In this document: piece after piece, positions 9,701 to 18,279 of the stretch
Numbering within the stretch: position 1 is the first letter of the stretch
Layout of the letters: the number at the start of each line of letters is the position of its first letter
NCBI GenBank assembly: GCA_030161315.1
Contig: BSQW01000011.1
Span: forward strand, 19,388,657 to 19,452,656
Direction of reading: 5' to 3'
Length of the DNA: 64,000 nucleotides
DNA from: Eutrema japonicum
Taxonomy: Eukaryota > Streptophyta > Magnoliopsida > Brassicales > Brassicaceae
Notes under the pieces: model-generated
What the model was told of the DNA's origin: nothing
Seen by the model: the letters and a program-made list of their open reading frames with translations, nothing else
Databases searched by the model: none
Program-made: the position numbers and the translations under genes

Positions 9701-12680
9701 GGATGATTGGAGTGAACTCGATGCTCCGCAACTTCAGCTCAAACCACTGCCCAACGGTCTAAGGTACGCGTTTCTTGGACCGAACTCTTCATATCCTGTG
9801 ATCATAAGTGATGCATTGAGTGATGAGGAAACATCTATGCTTTTGACTGAGTTGAAAAAGTATAGAAAGGCTATAGGATATTCTCTGAAGGATATAAAGG
9901 GAATCTCTCCGTCATTGTGCATGCATAGAATTCATTTAGAGGATGAATCTAAAGCTTCAATTGAACATCAAAGACGGTTGAACCCAAACTTGAAAGAAGT
10001 AGTGAAAAAGGAAGTTTTGAAACTACTTGAAGCGGGGGTGATATATCCAATCTCGGATAGTACTTGGATCTCCCCGATTCATGTAGTTCCAAAGAAAGGA
10101 GGAATGACCGTAATCAAAAACGAAAAAGACCAATTGATTCCAACTAGAACCATCACAGGCCATAGAGTTTGCATTGACTATAGGAAATTGAATTCCTCAA
10201 CTAGGAAAGATCATTTTCCTTTTCCATTCATTGATCAAATGCTTGAAAGACTTGCAAATCATTCATATTATTGCTTCCTCGACGGTTACTCGGGTTTCTT
10301 TCAAATACCGATTCACCCGAGTGACCAAGAGAAGACGACCTTCACTTGCCCATATGGTACCTTTGCTTATCGAAGGATGCCTTTTGGTTTGTGTAATGCA
10401 CCCGCGACTTTTCAAAGGTGTATGATGTCTATCTTCTCGGACTATATTGAGGATATAATGGAAGTATTCATGGATGACTTCTCTGTATATGGTTCTTCGT
10501 TTGGTGGTTGTCTTTCTAATTTGTGCAGGGTGCTCAAAAGATGTGAAGACACAAATCTCGTTCTGAATTGGGAGAAGTGCCATTTCATGGTGAAGAACGG
10601 AATTGTTCTCGGGCACCGCATTTCTGAAAGTGGGATCGAAGTCGACAAGGCAAAGATTGAGGTTATGATGACTTTAGAACCTCCATCGACGGTCAAGGGA
10701 ATCCGAAGCTTCTTGGGACATGCTGGGTTTTACAGGAGGTTCATAAAGGATTTTTCAAAAATCGCAAGACCACTCACGAGGCTTTTATGCAAGGATGCTG
10801 ACTTTGTCTTCAATGAAGAATGCCACGAAGCTTTTGTGACGCTGAAAAGTGCCTTGGTGAGTGCACCGATTGTACAGCCACCGGATTGGAGCTTCCCGTT
10901 TGAAGTGATGTGCGATGCAAGTGACTATGCTGTCGGAGCTGTGTTGGGACAGAAGAAGGATAAAAAGCTCCATGTGATCTATTACGCGAGTCGGACTCTG
11001 GACGATGCTCAAATGAAATATGCAACAACGGAGAAAGAGCTATTGGCGATTGTCTATTCCTTCGAGAAGTTCCGATCTTACTTGGTGGGTTCGAAAGTCA
11101 TTGTACACACCGACCATGCTGCGTTGAGATACTTGTTGGCTAAGAAAGATGCCAAACCGAGATTGTTAAGGTGGATTCTTCTTCTACAAGAGTTCGACCT
11201 TGAAATCAAAGACAAAAAGGGGATTGAAAATGGAGTAGCTGATCATTTGTCGAGGATGAGAAACGAGGAAGCAATCCCCATCAATGACTCATTACCCGAA
11301 GAACAAGTGAACCTGATTCGAGTCTTGCACGTGGCAGATTCTATGATGAAAGAAATGCTGTCAACAAACACCATGGAGGATAGCTCGCCTTGGTATGCAG
11401 ATTTTGTCAACTTCTTGACAATTGAGAAAGAACCACCGAATCTCCAAGGGTACTCGAAGAAGAAGTTTTACAAAGATGTCCGCCATTACTTTTGGGACGA
11501 GCCTTATCTCTATAGGCGTTGCAACGATGGGCTATATAGGAGATGCATTTCGGAAGAGGAGACTCCCGGAATTCTGTTTAGTTGTCACGGATCGGATTAT
11601 GGAGGACATTTTGCAACGTTCAAGACGGTCCAAAAGGCTCTACAAGCTGGATTTTGGTGGCCTACAATGTTTAAAGATGCTTATGATTTCGTATCTAAAT
11701 GCGATGCATGCCAAAGGAAGGGCAATATAAGCAAGAGGAACGAGATGCCTCAAAACCCGATCCTTGAAGTGGAAGTGTTTGACGTGTGGGGCATAGATTT
11801 CATGGGACCATTCCCGTCCTCGTATGGCAACCAATACATCCTTGTAGCGGTTGACTATGTGTCGAAATGGGTGGAAGCCATAGCAAGTCCAACAAATGAT
11901 GCTAAGATCGTGGTGAAGCTGTTTAAGAGCATCATATTTCCAAGGTTTGGAGTACCACGTGTGGTGATAAGCGATGGCGGAAGCCATTTCATCAACAAAG
12001 TGTTTGAGGGACTCTTGAAGAGACATGGCGTTAAGCATAAGGTGGCTACACCTTATCATCCTCAAACATCTGGTCAGGTTGAAGTGTCAAACCGTCAAAT
12101 CAAAGAAATTCTGGAGAAGACGGTTGGGAAAACAAGGAAGGATTGGTCCACCAAGCTAGACGATGCTCTATGGGCATACCGAACAGCTTACAAAACTCCG
12201 ATTGGGACAACTCCGTTCAATCTGATTTACGGAAAATCTTGCCATCTACCTATGGAGATGGAGTACAAGGCGTTGTGGGCAACTAAATTACTCAACTTTG
12301 ACGTCAAATCTGCCTCCGAGAAGCGTTTGGTGCAGTTGGAGGAGCTTGAGGAAATCCGGCAAGGAGCTTATGAGAGCTCGAGGATTTATAAGGAACGGAC
12401 AAAGGCCTTCCACGACAAGAAGATTTTGAAGAGAGAATTCAAAACCGGGGACCAAGTCCTGCTGTTCAACTCCAGGTTGAGGTTGTTTCCCGGGAAGCTG
12501 AAATCAAGATGGTCGGGACCGTTTACGATCAAGGAAGTCTATCCCTACGGAACAATGGAACTGTGCAACGATTCCGGAGAAGATTTCACAGTGAACGGAC
12601 AGCGCTGCAAGCCGTACTTGGCAGACATCAAAATCGAGGAACAAGCCACGGTTCCTCTTTCCGAACCCCAAAACGCATAA
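6756..12680 (+). CDS. Intact gag-pol polyprotein of element B
   Basis: 1974 residues with no break. Gag core at about residues 115-235, then a Q/N/G-rich segment (about 330-445). ITLRSG is at about 537 and the palindrome-encoded linker at about 576-636. The protease has active site DLGAS (D781). RT has CIDYRKLNSSTRKDHF and FMDD (about 1238-1241). RNase H carries CDASDYAVGAVLG near 1387 and the TDHAALRYL block. Integrase has an HHCC finger (H1611 onward) and catalytic D1681, D1740 and E1776, a D,D-35-E spacing. All key residues are present, so the protein should be able to copy and insert the element. The start is the first ATG after the primer site in this frame and aligns with the gag start of element A. 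I see no CCHC knuckle in Gag, and no env. Confidence 0.95.
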   Translation: MHTRSQGQENLQPLVQDIRRFERDNQRATRERAEHVRRLGMDGQQIDPPPQGENPQQDEAQGVGVNPRQPVHAPRQPQRIGAFDEPNTQGVLTGIRPPPFVNNNFEIKSSLINMVQNAKFHGLPMENPIDHIDQFDRLCGTVKMNGIPEDVVKLTLFPFSLGDKAAQWEKGVITTTIPTWEECKKQFLAKFFSRQKTAKLRNDITSFKQGANESFYEAWERLKGYTRACPHHGVSKEALLGILHRGVLEKYQLALNTASNGSFASQDVINGEILVENLAQSDQGYGGDYDRAVRDARYDDQRFKDLSDKLDKVLLVSQRSVNYVGEYGAQGGYQDVGQEGNEELQNEVNYIGNQGGYQGNRGGFNQNYRNHPNLSYRSNNVENPQDQIYPTQNQQGFQPKTFNQGGFKSNQGGFQGNQGSQRAYTSNYQQGYQPKPSSFPNQENAPTKETQSDVQSMLKQILEGQAKGQVELTKKMIDINNKVDGVYMDLNAKFENLSKHVKGLDNQIAQVASTSKGPNGVLPGKPEMNPKEYCQAITLRSGTELPTREQVVVGPKEPSQDGFEEVVENPQNQSLGSVLPIGYNRSEFDEIGSSDRLRNSDLLRDEIDQSGSVTPIGYKPIASPRSVSNRSRKPIADQNDGNDISNDPISEDSKKKNEDESSEVIKKKVDFILPPYEPKIPFPGRFKRQIMDKQFEKFKKIMKTVQVTIPFADLMLECPTYNKLLKDVMTKRRQLEEAMVEINHECSAIIQNNLPKKLKDPGSFTLPCALGPMSFGKCLVDLGASVSLMPLTVSKRLGYTNFKKTRISLVLADRTIRFPIGILEDLPLKVGDSIIPTDFVVLEMDEEPSDPIILGRPFLATAGAIIDVKKGMIDLHLGDLVLKFNIMEVMKKPTIEGRVFYIETLDEMGDEYSMELSMEDALEVALTQNSEECKLVNEEATEYERILDSHLPWNKEAYFSEIGESVRTKKKVDTSNGKSSVEDDWSELDAPQLQLKPLPNGLRYAFLGPNSSYPVIISDALSDEETSMLLTELKKYRKAIGYSLKDIKGISPSLCMHRIHLEDESKASIEHQRRLNPNLKEVVKKEVLKLLEAGVIYPISDSTWISPIHVVPKKGGMTVIKNEKDQLIPTRTITGHRVCIDYRKLNSSTRKDHFPFPFIDQMLERLANHSYYCFLDGYSGFFQIPIHPSDQEKTTFTCPYGTFAYRRMPFGLCNAPATFQRCMMSIFSDYIEDIMEVFMDDFSVYGSSFGGCLSNLCRVLKRCEDTNLVLNWEKCHFMVKNGIVLGHRISESGIEVDKAKIEVMMTLEPPSTVKGIRSFLGHAGFYRRFIKDFSKIARPLTRLLCKDADFVFNEECHEAFVTLKSALVSAPIVQPPDWSFPFEVMCDASDYAVGAVLGQKKDKKLHVIYYASRTLDDAQMKYATTEKELLAIVYSFEKFRSYLVGSKVIVHTDHAALRYLLAKKDAKPRLLRWILLLQEFDLEIKDKKGIENGVADHLSRMRNEEAIPINDSLPEEQVNLIRVLHVADSMMKEMLSTNTMEDSSPWYADFVNFLTIEKEPPNLQGYSKKKFYKDVRHYFWDEPYLYRRCNDGLYRRCISEEETPGILFSCHGSDYGGHFATFKTVQKALQAGFWWPTMFKDAYDFVSKCDACQRKGNISKRNEMPQNPILEVEVFDVWGIDFMGPFPSSYGNQYILVAVDYVSKWVEAIASPTNDAKIVVKLFKSIIFPRFGVPRVVISDGGSHFINKVFEGLLKRHGVKHKVATPYHPQTSGQVEVSNRQIKEILEKTVGKTRKDWSTKLDDALWAYRTAYKTPIGTTPFNLIYGKSCHLPMEMEYKALWATKLLNFDVKSASEKRLVQLEELEEIRQGAYESSRIYKERTKAFHDKKILKREFKTGDQVLLFNSRLRLFPGKLKSRWSGPFTIKEVYPYGTMELCNDSGEDFTVNGQRCKPYLADIKIEEQATVPLSEPQNA
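8482..8662. repeat. Palindrome cluster inside gag-pol of element B
   Basis: Holds the perfect palindrome CGATCGGTTATAACCGATCG (core of 8493-8514, palindromic over 22 bp), CGATCGGTTACAAACCGATCG and several half copies. The frame stays open and reads repeated PIGYNRS / PIGYKPIAS peptides in the gag-protease linker. A longer stretch around 8536-8575 (CGATCGGTTGCGAA, then AGCGACC, then GTTACGA) recurs in the 3' untranslated region at about 12938-12967. Confidence 0.9.
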
Positions 12681-12880
12681 GGCGTTAACAAAGTCAAGCT
12701 TAGCGACTTAAAACAAGCGCACTTGGGAGGCAATCCCATGTTATCCTTTGTAAATATGTTTATATGTGTGATTTAGGTTTGAATTTATCTTTATTTTGTG
12801 TGTTTTCAGTGTTACATGGCGTCAGGATTAGCAGGAGAAACGTCCGGGATCAAAGCAGAAATTTGGCAAAAAGAACAAGG

Positions 12881-13020
12881 TCGATCGGTTTCACCGATCG
12901 GTTATAACCGATCGAAAGTTGCATCGATCGGTTATGTCGATCGGTTGCGAAGTAGCGACCAGTTACGATGGAAAATCAGGTTGCCTCGATCGGTTTCATC
13001 GATCGGTTATAACCGATCGC
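12881..13020. repeat. Palindrome cluster in 3' untranslated region of element B
   Basis: Contains CGATCGGTTATAACCGATCG twice in full plus half copies (for example TCGATCGGTTTCACCGATCG). Parts of the cluster repeat the order seen inside gag-pol at 8536-8575, so it is a longer duplication, not just a shared short word. Confidence 0.9.
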
Positions 13021-13147
13021 GACACAAGGTAGGTTATTTCTTCTTCTTCTCACGCGATTTCTCTCTTTTGAACGTTTTTATTCTTGCTTTTTCTATTTAT
13101 GAACTTTTGTTACCTCTCGACTTGTGATACACCGAGACGGTGTAAAT

Positions 13148-13164
13148 CAAGTCCGGGGGGAGTA
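13148..13164 (+). other. Internal polypurine-like tract of element B
   Basis: CAAGTCCGGGGGGAGTA almost repeats the tract next to the 3' LTR (GCAAGTCCGGGGGAGT), 1.5 kb upstream of it. It could be a second plus-strand priming site or a fossil of an older LTR junction. Confidence 0.6.
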
Positions 13165-13233
13165 CTAATTTGAGTTTATTTGTTTTTGAGTTTTATTTGT
13201 TTCTTTTTATTTTCGTTTTTGCATTTTGCATTT

Positions 13234-13264
<31 letters not shown>

Positions 13265-14648
13265 TAATAATCATTTTGCTCATTTAGAATTTGATTTCTC
13301 TTTCTTCATTTTTTAGGATTGAGTCTAGAAGCATATAGGATGCATTCATATGCATAGGGGACAATGATTAAGCACTTGAACTTTGAAAACATTGCCCTCG
13401 TTAATCATGTTATGATGCTTGAACCGCTTCGAAAATTTGGAAAATCCATGCTTTGATCTCTTGGCTTGAATGCTCTTGATTAGGATGAAGCTCGTTGTGA
13501 TTTGATTCCAACTCTAATTATTTGAACCTAATTTGAACATTAATTGTCTCGCCTAGGGGTTCGAAATGCATTCTCATGGTCTTAATCTATATACTCGAAT
13601 TTTCTTATCCACTTTACCACTCTTGTGCTAATTCGAGTAGCTATCTTCATCTTTAGGATAGTTCCCCACCTCATCACCAAAGCCAATTGTTTCGAACCCA
13701 TGTTATTTGTGAGTGAGGCCTTTTTCTTGAAAGTGCATACAATTGAAAAATCTTGTAAGAGAAAGGAACGACAAGGCTTATCTTCCTTAGATAAATGACT
13801 TGGGATTTGATAGATAGAATGGTTAAGATAAGTTGGAATGAATGGTGAGTGAAAAAAGGGATATGGTGAGAGAAAATCGGGTGTAGGCTAAAGAAAGAGC
13901 CTAAGGTGTAAAAAGAAAAAGAAAAGAAAGCGAGAAACTCTAGGAGAAACCGTATATCTAAAGTTATCTAAACTCTCGATATATATATAAAAAATAAAAA
14001 AAAAATAAAAAAAAAAAAAAAAAAAACAGAATAAGAGTTTAGACTAAGAAGAGAAATTCTCCTAGAGTGTTAAGAAAAATAAAAGAAACGAGGTTGTGAG
14101 CAATGTGTATATTTAGCCAAAAAGGGGCTATGGGTTTTATTTACGGGATAAGAGATTGTGAGGCAATGAGCTTAAGACGAGAGATTAGAAAGCTAGGATA
14201 GGATGGAAGATAATCTTTGATACATCATTGTTCTATTCCTTCCTTGCTTTTTCGAATTGCCATGCATTACGTTTTTGTGAGAGAAAATCACCCGTAAAAT
14301 TTGAACCTCCTCGTATATTGCTTTCTAGCCTTTCTCACCAAAACCGATTGAGAATGTATTAGATTCCCTTATGTGAGACCGCACTTGAAAAGATTTAATT
14401 GAATGTTAAAGAGTTGGTTGATATGAATGCTTGTGGATTCTAAAGTCTTAGGCACTAAAGTAAAAGATTCAAGTTGCGATAAGTATGGAGAAGTTCGTTA
14501 GAGTAGAAGCGATTTTTGCATTATGGCATTTTTACCTAAGGGCATTGAGTTGAAAGTTTGATGTGTTTCCTTTTGGATATGAGTCCCCACCTTCAAACCT
14601 CTCTTCTTGGCTTACTTTGCTTTATTCGCTTGAGGACAAGCAAAAGGC

Positions 14649-14662
14649 AAGTCCGGGGGAGT
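14649..14662 (+). other. Polypurine tract of element B
   Basis: AAGTCCGGGGGAGT directly abuts the 3' LTR start and would prime plus-strand DNA synthesis. Confidence 0.85.
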
Positions 14663-16072
14663 TGATAACCCTGTATTTTACCATCTTGAGTCCCGTATTT
14701 TCCTATGTTTTCTTTGTGTTTCATGTTGTTTTCATAACATTTACGTCGCATTTAGGTCCAAATCGAGTCGCATTGCATTTAGGATGTCCTAGGTTGTTTT
14801 TGTGTTCTTTTTGGCTTGTTATAGCCTTTCTCAGGTGTTCGGGACTGATTTGGATGAGCGCGGACGGAAGGAAACCGCAAAGATTGAAGAAGGAACGTGA
14901 GAACCGGAAAAATACACAGGCGATCGGTTACAAACCGATCGCTGAAACCGATCAAGATTGCTTCAGGCGATCGGTCATAACCGATCGCCATAACCGATCG
15001 ACATGCATCCGGATTTTCAGCATGATTTTGGGAACCAACCACTTATGTAATATAATTGTCAACATTTCTTCTTTTTTTGAGGAACTCTAGGCACGAAAAT
15101 AGAGACTCTCTGCTTCTTTTGAGTGTTCTAAGCCACCTACTTCTCTTCTCTTCTCTCTTGTTTTTGTATGAAGGATTCAAGATCTACAAGAAGCTAGTGA
15201 AGATTTTCTTAAACTCTTTCCATCAATCTTCTTATTTTTGCTATGTCTTGCTTTTGTTCGGTTTCGTTTTCTGTTTTGACCATGTGTGAGTAGTTCATTT
15301 ATGGATTGTGGGATTGGTTGATTTAGAGGAATAGATGATGATCTTTTGATGTTTAGGATGAAACTACAAAGGTTCTCATGACTAGAAGTGGTCTTAAAGC
15401 TAGGATTGAACTAGCTACTCAATTTCTAGAACATGGACAGATTACACTTGAGAGAGGTTTAGTAACTGTCTAGAAGATTTCTATTTATGTTTTTGATGCT
15501 TAGCAAGGCGAGAGTCATGACTAAGAATCATTAATTGGCTTAAAAGGACTTGAGTTTTATGCTTGTCGATAAATCGGTTGCAATTGAGAGATTAGCTAAT
15601 TTGAATTATCGATGAAGGGTTTAGCATCATGAGAGTGAGTTAAGCTATTTGAAAGTGTTCCTTGCCATAGAATAAGCTCAATGAGTGATTAGAAACATCA
15701 TTAGAAAATCATCGAATACTCGAAATCGCATGCCATATCCTACGATCCATATCTTCGTCTTCTTGAGTTAAATCGTGTTTAGTATCTTGTCGTTCTTGAA
15801 TTTGTGTCTCTAAATTTAGCTTTGATCATTACAAGTGTTCTGTATTTTTCTCATTATCTGTTTCTTCTCTTTACTTTTAGTTTTACCGTAATTAGTTCGT
15901 TAGACAAAAACCAACAAAAACGTTTAGCTTAGCTTGATTAGTTTCTTGTATTCTTATTGTGCTGTTCTTATTTCCCTGTGGATTCGATCCCTAAGTACAA
16001 CAACGACATACCGTTATGATTGCGGTAGTGTTCACATTAGGGTAATTGATGTGATTGAAAACACGTGTATCA
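14663..16072 (+). repeat. 3' LTR of element B
   Basis: Same length (1410 bp) and, by eye, the same sequence as 5220-6629. Ends GTGTATCA, followed by GATAG and then the rest of element A. Confidence 0.95.
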
Positions 16073-16077
16073 GATAG

Positions 16078-17664
16078 TGGGATAGAAGTTGACAGAGCTA
16101 AGATTCAAGTCATGACAAGCCTTCAACCACCGAAATCTGTAAAGGACATTTGAAGTTTCCTTGGTCATGCTGGGTTTTACAGGAGATTCATCAAGGATTT
16201 CTCAAAATTAGCCCGCCCACTCACCTCTCTATTATGCAAGGTGTCAAATTCGACTTCACCTCTGATTGTCTTGCAGCTTTTTATCAAATTAAGAAGGCAT
16301 TGGTGAGTGCTCCCGTTGTATAACCTCCGGATTGGAATCTGCCTTTTGAGGTTATGTGCGACCCTAGTGATTTTTCAGTTGGATCAGTTTTGGGTCAGAG
16401 GAAGGATAAGAAGCTTCATGCTATCTACTATGCCAGCAGGACTTTGGATGATGCTCAGCGAAACTACAGCACCACAGAGAAATAACTACTTGCAGTTGTT
16501 TTCTCCTTTGAGAAATTTCAGTCCTACTTGATTGGGAGCAAGGTGACTGTTCACACAGACCATGCTGATCTCAAATATTTGCTGCAGAATAAGGATCTCA
16601 AACCTCGCCTTTGTCGTTGGGTCATTTTGTTCCAAGGCTTTGACATTGAAGTTAAGGACAAGAAGGGCATAGAGAATGGGGTTGCTGACCATCTTTCGCG
16701 GATAAGGATCGATGCAGATGTTCCTATTGATGATTGCCTACCAGAGGAGAACATCTACTTCATCGAAACTGGGCTTCAAAGTTGTTTTGCCGAAAAACTG
16801 CAAATTTCACGAGTTATAGGTTTTGGTATCGATCGATACCCACCTAGTGTCGGTCGATACCCTTCGACATTAGGACCAATTTTGTCTATGGATCACGTTG
16901 GTATTTCTGAAGGGCATCTAGCTGCTGTGACTGTTCCTGATCGACCATGGTACGATGATATCGCCAACTATCTTGCTGCAGAGGACGAGCCAAAGCACCT
17001 CAAGGGATACGATATGAAGAAATTTATGCGTGACATAAGGAGATTCTTTTGGGATGAACCTTACTTCTACAAACACTGCTCTGATGGGATGTACATGAGA
17101 TGTATTGCAGAGTCTGAGGTACCTGCGGTACTGTTTCATTGTCATGGGTCTGAATATGCTGGACACTTTGCTACTTTCAAGACAGTGTCCAAGGTTCTTC
17201 AAGCATGCTTTAGGTGGCCTACTATGTTTAAGGATGCTCATACTTTCATCTCGCAGTGTGATGTTTGTCAAAGGAGAGGGAAGATCAGTAAGAAACATGA
17301 GATGCCACATAATTTCATCCTTGAGGTTGAAGTTTTTGATTATTGGGGCATAGATTTCATGGGTCCTTTTCCTTCATCATATGGGAATAAGTACATTTTG
17401 GTTGCTGTAGACTATGTGTCTAAGTGGGTGGAAGAAATTGCTAGTCCAACCAATGATTCTTCAGTGGTCCTTAAGATGTTCAAGAGCATTATTTTCCCTA
17501 GATTTGGAGTACCTCGAATTGTTATAAGCGATAGTGGCACTCACTTTATTAACATGGTATTCGAAAAGCTGCTGAAGAAGCATGGTGTGAATCATCGTGT
17601 AGCTACTCCTTATCATCCTCAGAATAGTGGGCAGGTTGAGGTCTCCAACAGACAGATCAAAAAT
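16078..17664 (+). pseudogene. RT end, RNase H and integrase of element A, truncated
   Basis: Continues element A after the B insertion: the FLGHAGFYRRFIKDFSK connection (about 16155-16210, with an in-frame stop just before it), RNase H (TVHTDHADLKYLLQNKD from 16546), then integrase with HCHGSEYAGHFATFK, CQRRGKI, WGIDFMGPF (catalytic D at 17353), ISDSGTHF and SGQVEVSN. All three catalytic acids remain, but the sequence ends a few codons after the catalytic E. A 380-codon open stretch runs from 16528. A palindrome pair lies between RNase H and integrase at 16828-16861. Confidence 0.88.
16828..16861. repeat. Palindrome pair between RNase H and integrase of element A
   Basis: GGTATCGATCGATACC (perfect 16-bp palindrome) followed by GTGTCGGTCGATACCC, the same two-part layout as elsewhere in element A. 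The reading frame stays open through it. Confidence 0.85.
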
Positions 17665-17671
17665 ACTTAGC

Positions 17672-17813
17672 AATACCTTGTACGCAATCGCTTTCTAAAC
17701 AGCAATAATAAAAACCATCTTTGGATCTCTTCTTTGTATTTTCTTCGCTGAATCTTCTGTTCCCTTTAAAGTTTTAGAAAAGAATTTGGTTGTGCGAGTT
17801 TCGACTCCCACTA
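17672..17813 (+). repeat. LTR end fragment of the element C family
   Basis: Closely matches, in inverse orientation, the inner end of the element C LTR (about 31908-32040), ending GAGTTTCGACTCCCAC. No primer site follows and the rest of the LTR is missing. It abuts the broken end of element A, so it marks a rearrangement or a truncated solo LTR. Confidence 0.8.
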
Positions 17814-18270
17814 TTACCATTCTGGATCCTGCTCGTCTTGATCTCAGACAAACCATACGACTGGAATCAATTCCTCACGGTCCAATCATAATTTTACTCG
17901 GCCATTTCCCTTTTTAGGCTTCATCTCACCTTGCCGAACTTAATATATTCCACATGGATGATTCTAACGTGTCTCGACACTTTTTGGTCGAATCATACGT
18001 CTTATGATTGACTTTGGTCATGCCATATCGACTATATTTTAATCCCTTTGGCTATTACTTAACTTTCTCGACCACTTAAGCTTCGTTTGGTCTAATTTAT
18101 CATTCCCAAATCCAATTCTCCATCACTTCGTACGAGCCTCGACCATATCGAGTTTTCTTGATTTAGGAGATGTTAGTCAATAAACGAGTGATCTTTGTGA
18201 CATTTGTGTAAGCACTAAATAACCTTAGTTTGCTTTTATTGATAATGATAATAAAGTTGATGCACTTTTA
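17814..18270. other. No feature recognised
   Basis: Moderately AT-rich, pyrimidine-biased stretch between the LTR fragment and the copia relic. No open frame or repeat that I can name. Confidence 0.4.
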
Positions 18271-18279
18271 ATCTTAATT

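Larger units (their letters stand above)
12681..14642 (+). other. 3' untranslated region of element B
   Basis: About 2 kb without a convincing gene. Just after the stop codon TTGGGAGGCAATCCCA (12723-12738) forms a small hairpin of a kind often seen after pol in these elements. It also holds a palindrome cluster (12881-13020), an extra polypurine-like tract (13148-13164), a poly(A) run (13238-13264) and a second A-rich run near 13985-14026. In Athila elements an env-like gene may lie here; none is visible. Confidence 0.7.
5220..16072 (+). mobile_element. Complete young Athila-type Ty3/gypsy element B
   Basis: The element is 10,853 bp with LTRs at 5220-6629 and 14663-16072 (both 1410 bp, both TG...CA). 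It has a tRNA-Asp primer site, one intact gag-pol frame, a long 3' untranslated region and a polypurine tract. The target duplication GATAG lies at 5215-5219 and 16073-16077. It is inserted in the same orientation as element A, inside A's RT. I saw no difference between the LTRs when reading them side by side. Domain order and RT/integrase motifs fit Athila; I see no env-like frame downstream of pol. Confidence 0.95.
199..17664 (+). mobile_element. Decayed Athila-type Ty3/gypsy element A, split by element B
   Basis: The order is 5' LTR, tRNA-Asp primer site, gag, protease, reverse transcriptase, then a 10.9-kb interruption (element B), then RNase H and integrase. Domain order and motifs (FMDD in RT, RNase H before a D,D-35-E integrase) place it in Ty3/gypsy. 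The tRNA-Asp primer site and close likeness of RT and integrase to element B suggest the Athila lineage. It is dead: stop codons or frame changes lie in gag, protease and RT, and it is cut off inside the integrase near 17664, with no 3' LTR. Joining the flanks of element B leaves a tandem TGGGATAG that shifts the frame. Confidence 0.85.

Noticed and set aside
12798..13127. 109-codon frame after gag-pol as an env-like gene
   Set aside because: Its core is the palindrome cluster translated (PIGYNRS repeats) with a short hydrophobic end; no signal peptide and too short for an env-like product.
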